DNA of 12,482 nt from an uncultured Methylobacter sp. (GTDB lineage: Bacteria; Pseudomonadota; Gammaproteobacteria; Methylococcales; Methylomonadaceae). Within the stretch, counting starts at the first letter, position 1. Each line of letters starts with the position of its first letter. The stretch lies in NCBI GenBank assembly GCA_903831545.1, contig CAIKYI010000705.1:1-12482 (forward strand), in the 5' to 3' direction. A model generated the notes under the pieces. It searched no databases and was not told where the DNA came from. It saw nothing but the letters and a program-made list of their open reading frames with translations. Positions 6,720-12,482 of this stretch are shown one piece after another. The position numbers were made by a program, and so were the translations under genes.

Positions 6720-7085
6720 TTAAAAAACAGACTCATAATACCGATTTTTATGACCTTTCATCGCGCTAATATCGTAACCATCCAGCAACCAATTCAGCTG
6801 CTGACCGGTTAACGTCAACAGTACCTCATCCCCTTTCGGCCACTTGAATTTATCCTCTACCAATGCCTTGTAATAAAGCACAAAACCTGTGTTTTCCCAG
6901 AACAAACATTTAATTTTAGTGCGCTGCTTATTGGTGAACGCATACAACCCACCGTCAAACGGATTATGGCCGAGTTCACACTCAACAATCGCCGCTAACC
7001 CCCGATGGGATTTGCGAAAATCAATCGCTTGCCGGTACAGATAAACCTCTGTCAGCTCTAAAGAAGGGCGCAAGATGTAAGTCAC
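6720..7085 (-). CDS. tnpB: IS66 accessory protein TnpB
   Basis: This 121-residue protein matches the IS66 Orf2 family, with the hallmark VYLYRQAIDFRKSHRGLAAI near residues 14-33, then NPFDGGLYAFTNKQRTKIKC and a C-terminal KWPKGDE. It is required with TnpC for IS66 transposition, though its biochemical role is unclear; it is unrelated to the RNA-guided TnpB of IS200/IS605. The start codon is GTG (7083-7085), overlapping the TGA of tnpA as GTGA, so translation is probably coupled to tnpA. No lesion is visible. Confidence 0.94.
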   Translation of the reverse strand: MTYILRPSLELTEVYLYRQAIDFRKSHRGLAAIVECELGHNPFDGGLYAFTNKQRTKIKCLFWENTGFVLYYKALVEDKFKWPKGDEVLLTLTGQQLNWLLDGYDISAMKGHKNRYYESVF

Positions 7086-7411
7086 CGCAACACCTCAATC
7101 AATTGTTTTATCAAGGCCATATTGTGCTGAGCAATCCCCGTCAACTGGGTGCCATCCCTGAAGCATAAGGACAAACTTGGCGAAGAGGGCGTGGCGACAT
7201 GCGCCGCCAATTGGACCCGGGCAAAGCCGGTTTTACACTCAAGGGCAACCGGTTCGCGAAGCGTCAGAAACTTGCGCTTCCAATAACTAAACTGGTGAGC
7301 AAGCAGTGCTTGCTGGCGGCAGTAGCTTGCTTGGGATAAACCAGATGCTTGCCATTGCGCGATGTGAATCTGCCAAACGTTGTGATCGGTATTGTTTTCT
7401 ATTGATGTCAT
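7082..7411 (-). CDS. tnpA: IS66 accessory protein TnpA (helix-turn-helix)
   Basis: First gene of the IS66 operon; 109 residues. The N-terminal WQIHIAQWQASGLSQASYC followed by FSYWKRKFL (about 13-48) is the standard IS66 OrfA helix-turn-helix region, thought to bind the element's ends. The rest is poorly conserved, ending in a helix (ALIKQLIEVLR). The ATG at 7411 has a weak GGGA about 7 nt upstream on the minus strand. The 84 bp between it and the right end must hold the operon promoter, which I could not place with confidence. It overlaps tnpB by 4 nt. Confidence 0.93.
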   Translation of the reverse strand: MTSIENNTDHNVWQIHIAQWQASGLSQASYCRQQALLAHQFSYWKRKFLTLREPVALECKTGFARVQLAAHVATPSSPSLSLCFRDGTQLTGIAQHNMALIKQLIEVLR

Positions 7412-7471
7412 AAGTGATTCCCAAAAAGCTAGAGTTGGGAAATTCTGACATGGCTGGCAGTGGGTTGTGAA

Positions 7472-7495
7472 TTACGCTGACAATTGAGCGCTTAC
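7472..7495. repeat. IS66 right terminal inverted repeat
   Basis: On the minus strand it reads GTAAGCGCTCAATTGTCAGC from 7495. It is the partner of the left end at 4990-5013. This end precedes the tnpA operon, as expected for IS66. Confidence 0.9.
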
Positions 7496-7510
7496 TTTAT
7501 TGCGAGTTAC

Positions 7511-8791
7511 TCACCCATCAAACCAGACGGTTTGATTGCGGCCACCTGCTTTAGCTTCATACAAAGCCGCATCAGCCCGATGCATCACATCTTCACCATT
7601 ACTGTCATTAAGAAACACACAGGCAGCACCGATACTGACCGTAATTTTTACCGGGCCGGCCTGATGATTGATACAAAGCTCTGCTACCTGCTCACGCAAA
7701 CGCTCCGCCATAGAAAAAGCATCATTTCGGTCCGCCCCAGCCAACAAAATAGCGAACTCCTCGCCACCCAGGCGCGCCGGAATATCGATGGCTCGCGAAT
7801 TGTTTCTGGCGATTTTGGCAAAGGCCTTCAACACTTCATCGCCGGTAGCATGGCCATAAGTATCGTTGATACGTTTAAAAAAATCTAAATCAAGCATTAA
7901 CAACACCACAGAATAGTTATCTAAACGCACCACTTTTTCCCGCTCATTTTCCAGCTGCTCCAAAAATACCCGCCGATTAAACAAGCCGGTCAACGGATCT
8001 GTACTGGCAAGTTTTTTCAATTGAGCTTCCAACTCTTTTCTTACCGAAATATCTTCCTGAATACCGACATAATGAGTGGTTTCACCCTCTCTATTTTTAA
8101 CCGGGGCAATACTAAGCTCCTCATGATACAAGGTGCCATTTTTACGTTTATTAATCAGTTCTCCACGCCAATGTTTACCTGCCCGAAGCTCTGTCCACAT
8201 ATCTTCGTAAACGGCTTCACTTTGTAATCCGGATTTTATAATTTCATTGGGATTACTACCTGCAACTTCGCGTATGCCATATCCGGTTAAACGGGTAAAA
8301 GCCGAATTAACCCAAGTAATATTTGCATATTTATCGGTAATGATAATGCTATTTGCCGCAGCTTCCAGGGCTGCTATCAACAAGTTGTTACGGGCCTCCA
8401 TTTCGGTTCTCATCAGCGCGTAACGAATGACCCGAGCCAAGCCATCGTAACCAAAATCGCCCTTGACCATATAATCAATAGCGCCAGCCTCCAGGGCTGT
8501 CAGCGCAAAATCCGTATCATCGGTACCACTCAGTATCACTATCGGTATGTTCACAGCCATAGCCTTGGCTCTATGAACAGTTTCCAGGCCTTCTGAATCG
8601 GGTAATGACAAGTCCAACAGCATCACATCGAAAGTCGACACGTCCAAACAACATTGGGCTTCTTTAAGCGATTGCACCCAAATGACATTAAAATGCCCAC
8701 TCTGTGTTTTACCCAAAGTCAGTTTTACCAGATGCGCGTCGCCGGGATCATCTTCCACCAGCAACACCCTGATTACTTTAGCTATACTCAT
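7511..8791 (-). CDS. Response regulator with REC, PAS and GGDEF domains (probable diguanylate cyclase)
   Basis: The 426-residue cytoplasmic protein should make cyclic di-GMP from two GTP when its receiver is phosphorylated. The REC domain (about 7-125) has acidic residues E13-D14-D15, phospho-acceptor D60 in MLLDLSLPD, S88 and K110. A PAS domain follows (about 133-248, ending GIQEDISVRKELE). The GGDEF domain (about 262-426) opens STDPLTGLFNRR, has metal-binding DLDFFKRINDTYGH (301-314), and carries the active-site GGEEF at 342-346. An RxxD inhibitory site (R333-A-I-D336) stands five residues before GGEEF, so product feedback inhibition is likely. No EAL domain is present. It overlaps the preceding receiver gene by ATGA, pointing to coupled translation. 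Its 3' end is intact, 15 bp short of the IS66 element. Confidence 0.95.
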   Translation of the reverse strand: MSIAKVIRVLLVEDDPGDAHLVKLTLGKTQSGHFNVIWVQSLKEAQCCLDVSTFDVMLLDLSLPDSEGLETVHRAKAMAVNIPIVILSGTDDTDFALTALEAGAIDYMVKGDFGYDGLARVIRYALMRTEMEARNNLLIAALEAAANSIIITDKYANITWVNSAFTRLTGYGIREVAGSNPNEIIKSGLQSEAVYEDMWTELRAGKHWRGELINKRKNGTLYHEELSIAPVKNREGETTHYVGIQEDISVRKELEAQLKKLASTDPLTGLFNRRVFLEQLENEREKVVRLDNYSVVLLMLDLDFFKRINDTYGHATGDEVLKAFAKIARNNSRAIDIPARLGGEEFAILLAGADRNDAFSMAERLREQVAELCINHQAGPVKITVSIGAACVFLNDSNGEDVMHRADAALYEAKAGGRNQTVWFDG

Positions 8792-9246
8792 GCCTTGCCA
8801 TCTTCAGGTAAACGTACCAGCGTAAACCAATAGTCTTCAATTTGCTGTATAGCCTTAATAAACTGGGGCATATCGATAGGTTTGGTGATGTAGCTGGAGG
8901 CCCCCAACTGATAAGCACTTATCACATCTTTTTCAACATCCGATGTTGTCAAGACCACCACCGGAATACCTTTAAAGCGTTGATCTGCCTTAATTGAGGC
9001 TAAAAACTCACTGCCATTCATGCGCGGCATGTTCAGGTCAAGAAAAATAAAATCAGGGCGCGGCGCATCGGCATATTTTTCTGTTTTATTTAAAAAATCC
9101 AGCCCTTCCCGCCCGTCGACCACATGATGTAAATGCGCCAGAATCCTTCCCTCCTTTAAGGCCATTTTTACCAAATAGGCATCCGAAGGCTCATCTTCCA
9201 ATAATAAAATTTCAACAAAACAAGGACTATCTGCATTGATCATCAT
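8788..9246 (-). CDS. Single-domain response regulator, CheY/Rcp1 type
   Basis: The 152-residue protein is one receiver domain with no output domain. The switch residues are all present: E17-D18 acidic pair, phospho-acceptor D70 in FIFLDLNMPRMNG, T100 in VVLTTSD, and K122-P123. The long insertion before the phospho-Asp strand (KTEKYADAPRPDF) and the overall form fit the Rcp1-type regulators that work with phytochrome-like or PAS kinases. It probably receives phosphate from the adjacent kinases, either as a shuttle or sink, or to signal to an unlinked protein. Two adjacent ATGs (9246 and 9243) are possible starts; AAAGAG lies 4 and 7 nt upstream respectively. It overlaps the downstream cyclase gene by 4 nt. 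Confidence 0.93.
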   Translation of the reverse strand: MMINADSPCFVEILLLEDEPSDAYLVKMALKEGRILAHLHHVVDGREGLDFLNKTEKYADAPRPDFIFLDLNMPRMNGSEFLASIKADQRFKGIPVVVLTTSDVEKDVISAYQLGASSYITKPIDMPQFIKAIQQIEDYWFTLVRLPEDGKA

Positions 9247-9265
9247 AATTCTCTTTTTTAGAGTT

Positions 9266-9287
9266 TAGCCTGGCGTGACCCAGGCTA
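9266..9287 (-). other. Perfect 8-bp hairpin between kinase and receiver genes
   Basis: On the minus strand it reads TAGCCTGG-GTCACG-CCAGGCTA, in the 51-bp gap after the CHASE kinase stop and before the receiver start. A mixed AAACTCTAAAAAAGAG follows rather than a T-run, so it is unlikely to be a full intrinsic terminator in this direction. It may stabilise or mark processing of the polycistronic mRNA, lowering or separating expression of the downstream genes. Confidence 0.55.
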
Positions 9288-9298
9288 CGATTGAATTT

Positions 9299-11422
9299 TT
9301 ATCCCGGCAAATCAAATACAACAGTAGTGCCGCCGCCCGGTGTTTCTTGTAGCGTTACAGACCCGCCGCAACTTTCGATAATACGCCTGACAATTGCCAG
9401 ACCGATTCCCGTTGAATTCTGATTATCACTGACCTGTAAACGTTCAAATACCCCAAATACACGCTCCCGATACTCTTCCGGAATACCCATGCCATTATCA
9501 ATAACACGAAAAATCACGCGTCCAGCCTTTACTTCGCCACAAATCCTTATCTGTACAGCTCGTTCCGGGTGACGGTAACCTAAGGCGTTATCCAACAAAA
9601 TACTAAAAACATCTTTCAAACGAAGACGATCCATATAAACAACCGGTAAGTCATTGTAATCTACCTGAGCACCTGTTTCAGATATTAGCATGATCCTCTG
9701 CCCTAAAACATTGCCAATAACCTCCATCACATTGACTTTTTCATTCTTGCCGCGCACCTGGTCAGCGGCAAGATACAATTGAATATCACGCACCAGGGCA
9801 CTTTGCCTCGCTGCACTTTGTTCAATAAAATATAATGAAGCCTTTACGTCCTCGCCAAGTTGCTCGTCTGACAACTGGAGTCGCAAGCGTCGCACAAAAC
9901 TAATCAAACGCCGCGCCGGTTCCTGTAAATGATGGGCGGAAATATAGGTAAATTGTTGCAGTTCCGCGTAAACGTTGGCCAATTTATCTTCTATTTGCTT
10001 GCGCTCTGTTATGTCCAAACAAGATCCGACATAGCCGAAAAAAGTATTATCGTTACCAACACAGGGAACACCATTATCGATTATCCAGCGATATTCACCA
10101 TCATGGCGATGTAATCGATATTCCATGGTAAAAGCCTGACGCTGGTCGAAGGCAGTAAGATACGTGTCAAGACAACGCTGATAATCATCGGGATGAACAT
10201 GTTCAGCCCATTGGTTACCCTGTTCCTGCTCCAGAGTACACCCGGTAAACTCAAGCCAGACTTTATTAAAGTAATAACACAGTTTATCAGTACCCGACTG
10301 CCAGATCATTACGGGTGCAGAATCCGCCAAACGCCGAAAACGTTGCTCACTCTCACTCAGTTGGATAGTCAGTTGATGAGCCATTTTAAAGGCATTTGCC
10401 CTCATATTAAGATAAGAGCGTAACAGTAAAAACAACAGCAAACTAATTGCGCTTCCTGCTCCCTGCATTAGCCAAATTTTGCTGTAATCATTACCGCTTA
10501 AGCCATTCGAAATATGTTCAAATTGCAATGTCCAAACCGTGCCGTTGAAACTGGTCGTTATTTCCAGAACAATTGGTTGGGCACTTCCCACATAAGATAC
10601 TTCAGCACTGTTATACAGCAAGTGTTCGCCCTCGGTGGTTCGCCCGTCATAAACACGCAAATGAACATGAGTCATTTTATTGTCTTCATCGACGTTAGCC
10701 ATCAACTTGCTCAACAAATCCCCCATACGAAAAGGACTGTAAACCCAACCAGCAATTGAGGCACGACGCTGCTCAACCGTCTCAACAGGCTGATTTTTAT
10801 GATAAACAGGCACATACATTAAAGTACCTGCCTGTTGTTCTGTATTTGTTTCCTGTATCAAAGTTACTTTGCCGGACAAAGCAACCTTATTGGTATCGCG
10901 TGCCTGCTCCATTGCCGCACGTCGCACCGATTCGGAATACATGTCATAACCAAAAGCACGAAGATTACGCTCACTAAAGGGTTCCAAATAAATGATTGAG
11001 CTATACGCTTCACGTTGACCTTCGGGACGCACCTTGTAATCGGGAAAACCTTCGGCACGAATTTGGGCTTCATGCGCCGCTAATTGTCCGGGTAAAACCC
11101 ATAGCGAAAAACCCAGACCCTGAATGCCGCTAAAGTGCTCATCACTGCGTAAACGCTGCACAAAATTTTGCCATTCCTGACGCGTCACACTATCTGAGGC
11201 GTCAAACATTGCCGCGCCGCTCAACAAAATCTGCTTATGTGTATCAAGCCTGGCTTCCATTTTTAATCTGACTTCATCACAATAAAAAGCAAACTGGCGA
11301 TAGTCATTGCGCTCGATTTCCAGTTTTTCAAAATAACTGGCCAGTCCTGTTACGATCAATCCCATCAGTAACAACAGCCAGGGCAGTAGGCTCCGAAGAA
11401 AATGCGTGTTAAATAGTTTCAT
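9299..11422 (-). CDS. Membrane sensor histidine kinase with CHASE and PAS domains
   Basis: The 707-residue protein has membrane segments at about 11-31 and 316-336 flanking a periplasmic CHASE domain (about 70-270, with GIQGLGFSLWV and EPFSERNLRAFGYDMYSE). A cytoplasmic PAS domain follows (about 357-476, with HVHPDDY, then GSCLDITERKQ). Then come a HisKA dimerisation helix and an HATPase domain. CHASE domains bind small ligands (cytokinins in plants); the bacterial ligand here is unknown. Phospho-acceptor candidate H497 is in ISAHHLQEPARR; the next residue is His instead of the usual Asp/Glu. ATP-binding motifs are complete: N612 (LLDNAL), DNGMG 642-646, and TGIGL 671-675. No receiver domain is attached, so it should pass phosphate to the separate regulators downstream. 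The start ATG lies 5 bp after the stop of the previous kinase with no clear ribosome-binding site, suggesting coupled translation. Confidence 0.94.
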   Translation of the reverse strand: MKLFNTHFLRSLLPWLLLLMGLIVTGLASYFEKLEIERNDYRQFAFYCDEVRLKMEARLDTHKQILLSGAAMFDASDSVTRQEWQNFVQRLRSDEHFSGIQGLGFSLWVLPGQLAAHEAQIRAEGFPDYKVRPEGQREAYSSIIYLEPFSERNLRAFGYDMYSESVRRAAMEQARDTNKVALSGKVTLIQETNTEQQAGTLMYVPVYHKNQPVETVEQRRASIAGWVYSPFRMGDLLSKLMANVDEDNKMTHVHLRVYDGRTTEGEHLLYNSAEVSYVGSAQPIVLEITTSFNGTVWTLQFEHISNGLSGNDYSKIWLMQGAGSAISLLLFLLLRSYLNMRANAFKMAHQLTIQLSESEQRFRRLADSAPVMIWQSGTDKLCYYFNKVWLEFTGCTLEQEQGNQWAEHVHPDDYQRCLDTYLTAFDQRQAFTMEYRLHRHDGEYRWIIDNGVPCVGNDNTFFGYVGSCLDITERKQIEDKLANVYAELQQFTYISAHHLQEPARRLISFVRRLRLQLSDEQLGEDVKASLYFIEQSAARQSALVRDIQLYLAADQVRGKNEKVNVMEVIGNVLGQRIMLISETGAQVDYNDLPVVYMDRLRLKDVFSILLDNALGYRHPERAVQIRICGEVKAGRVIFRVIDNGMGIPEEYRERVFGVFERLQVSDNQNSTGIGLAIVRRIIESCGGSVTLQETPGGGTTVVFDLPG

Positions 11423-11427
11423 TGTTT

Positions 11428-12482
11428 TTAATATTTTAATTCGGGAAAGGAGGCCAAGTTCTCATCAAGGGGCAATTCAAACCAGAACACGCTACCCTGA
11501 CCTTCTCCAACTGACTCGACACCAATGCTGCCGCCATGATGTTCGACAATTTTTCGACATAACGCCAAACCGACACCGTTACCTTCAAAACGGGTTCTGG
11601 CCTGTAACCGCGAAAAAACTTTAAACAATCGATCAATTTGCCCCGGATCAATACCAATACCATGATCCCGCACTTCCACCCGAAAGGAGCCACTGCTGAC
11701 CGAGCCATGTACATGAACCTGCGGTGCTTGATTTACTTCGTGATATTTAAGCGCATTGCCAATCAGGTTTTGAAACAAACGCGTTAACTCATCACCACTG
11801 GCAACCAGTTCCGGCCAGACACCGGTCACCTCAAGTTTGCCGCTGCAGGCACATAACTCAGGATTAAGAAAAGCCAGCGCTTCTTCCAAATAGACCTTAC
11901 TGCTGACCGGTGCTTTAGCTTCAAATTTACGACCTACCCTCGAATACTCAAGCAAGGATAAAATCATCGCGTCCATGCGTTTGGCGCCGTTAACGGCAAA
12001 ATCGATAAACTGTTGCGTTTCTTCATTTAGCTGACCGGCCAGAGCTTTTTCAATCAAGGATAAATAACTGGTTACCATACGTAAGGGTTGACGCATGTCG
12101 TGCGATACCGCATAGGCGAATTGTTCAAGTTCAGCGTTGGATCTGTGAAGTTCGGTTTCAATCTGTTTACGCTGATTGATATCAGTATGCATACCAATCA
12201 TTCGTAATGGCTTACCTTCTGCATCGCGCTTGACCACTATACCGCGAGCAAGAATCCATTTGTAGCGCCCATCCTTGCAGCCGAGCCGGTGTTCATTGAT
12301 ATAAATCTGACTTTTTCCTTCAAGATATGCTCGTACTACGGCATCAGTAGCTGCCCTGTCATCCGGATGAACGTGATTTTCCCATTCTTCAAAGCCATTA
12401 CCGATTTCCTCTTCAGTATAGCCAAGCATCTCTTTCCAGCGTTTGGAATAAAATACCGTGTTATCCGATAAATCCCAGTCCC
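11428..12482 (-). CDS. PAS-domain sensor histidine kinase, 5' end outside window
   Basis: The frame is open to the right edge. DWDLSDNTVFYSKRWKEMLG is PAS-fold sequence leading into the Met at 12429, so that Met is internal and the true start lies beyond 12482. Counting from that Met, the PAS domain ends near 90 (GMHTDINQRKQIE) and HisKA has H110 in AVSHDMRQPLRM. The ATPase domain has N225 (LIGNALKYH), DHGIG at 255-259 and GNGVG at 283-287. The N-terminal part may contain further sensor domains or membrane segments. The SHDMRQPLR / FSRLQ type is common in phytochrome-like kinases that use Rcp1-type regulators, which suits the receiver gene two positions downstream. Its stop is 5 bp before the next kinase's start. 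Confidence 0.94.
   Translation of the reverse strand, partial: DWDLSDNTVFYSKRWKEMLGYTEEEIGNGFEEWENHVHPDDRAATDAVVRAYLEGKSQIYINEHRLGCKDGRYKWILARGIVVKRDAEGKPLRMIGMHTDINQRKQIETELHRSNAELEQFAYAVSHDMRQPLRMVTSYLSLIEKALAGQLNEETQQFIDFAVNGAKRMDAMILSLLEYSRVGRKFEAKAPVSSKVYLEEALAFLNPELCACSGKLEVTGVWPELVASGDELTRLFQNLIGNALKYHEVNQAPQVHVHGSVSSGSFRVEVRDHGIGIDPGQIDRLFKVFSRLQARTRFEGNGVGLALCRKIVEHHGGSIGVESVGEGQGSVFWFELPLDENLASFPELKY

Larger units (their letters stand above)
4990..7495 (-). mobile_element. Complete IS66-family insertion sequence (about 2.5 kb)
   Basis: The element starts GTAAGCGCT on one side and ends AGCGCTTAC on the other. It carries the three genes characteristic of full IS66 members in the usual order tnpA, tnpB, tnpC, all reading right to left and all intact. 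The 2506-bp size is normal for the family. IS66 members normally duplicate 8 bp of target. Here the left flank is CAACCTGG and the right flank TTTATTGC, so no duplication is present. It truncates the gene on its left and lies 15 bp past the stop codon of the cyclase gene on its right. Confidence 0.95.

Noticed and set aside
6720..7085. tnpB as an RNA-guided nuclease of the IS200/IS605 type
   Set aside because: Same name only. The protein is the 121-residue IS66 Orf2, with no RuvC-like domain.
12427..12429. Met as the start of the last kinase
   Set aside because: The frame continues upstream to the window edge with clear PAS sequence, so it is an internal residue.
1..12482. CRISPR array, tRNA or rRNA genes, or a defence island
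   Set aside because: No regularly spaced repeats, no tRNA- or rRNA-like sequence, and no restriction, toxin-antitoxin or CRISPR proteins are visible.

Overview
The window looks like a gammaproteobacterial chromosome segment. It carries a recognisable GreB and an MsbA-related fused ABC exporter. The AT-rich spacers, heavy insertion-sequence load and large sensory repertoire would suit an environmental species such as a methanotroph, but the genus cannot be fixed from the sequence.

Layout. (1) Positions 1 to about 1300 are a graveyard of mobile DNA. The 5' end of a tyrosine recombinase runs off the left edge on the minus strand. It is followed by a 105-bp imperfect inverted repeat (272-376), then a roughly 250-bp non-autonomous element (386-635). 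That element has 16-bp perfect inverted ends and a tiny ORF that appears to join the N- and C-terminal tips of an ISAzo13-type transposase. A second, broken tyrosine recombinase lies on the minus strand at about 919-1232, where no long open frame reveals it. (2) Positions 1514-3920 hold two intact housekeeping-type genes in convergent orientation: a fused ABC exporter (+) and greB (-). (3) Positions 3921-4510 are an AT-rich spacer with a cluster of hairpins. It precedes an unrecognised gene (4511-4993) whose 3' end has been cut off. (4) Positions 4990-7495 are a complete IS66-family element (tnpA, tnpB, tnpC on the minus strand) with matching ends. The left end supplies the stop codon of the cut gene, and no 8-bp target duplication is visible. 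(5) Positions 7511-12482 are a minus-strand signalling operon, transcribed right to left: a PAS histidine kinase (5' end outside the window), a CHASE-PAS histidine kinase, a CheY/Rcp1-type single-domain response regulator, and a REC-PAS-GGDEF diguanylate cyclase.

How the genes work together. The four signalling genes are tightly packed: 5-bp gap, 51-bp gap containing a hairpin, then a 4-bp ATGA overlap. They most likely form a relay in which two kinases, one sensing a periplasmic ligand through CHASE, phosphorylate the two receiver proteins and set cyclic di-GMP output. The CHASE kinase has a His where the acidic residue normally follows the phospho-accepting His. IS66 sits 15 bp beyond the stop codon of the cyclase gene, so the operon itself is intact at that end.

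The most unusual items are the ISAzo13-derived mini-element, the hidden recombinase pseudogene, the repeated motif shared by the long inverted repeat and the recombinase ribosome-binding region, and the variant kinase in the c-di-GMP operon. I found no CRISPR array, tRNA or rRNA gene, and no convincing new defence system.
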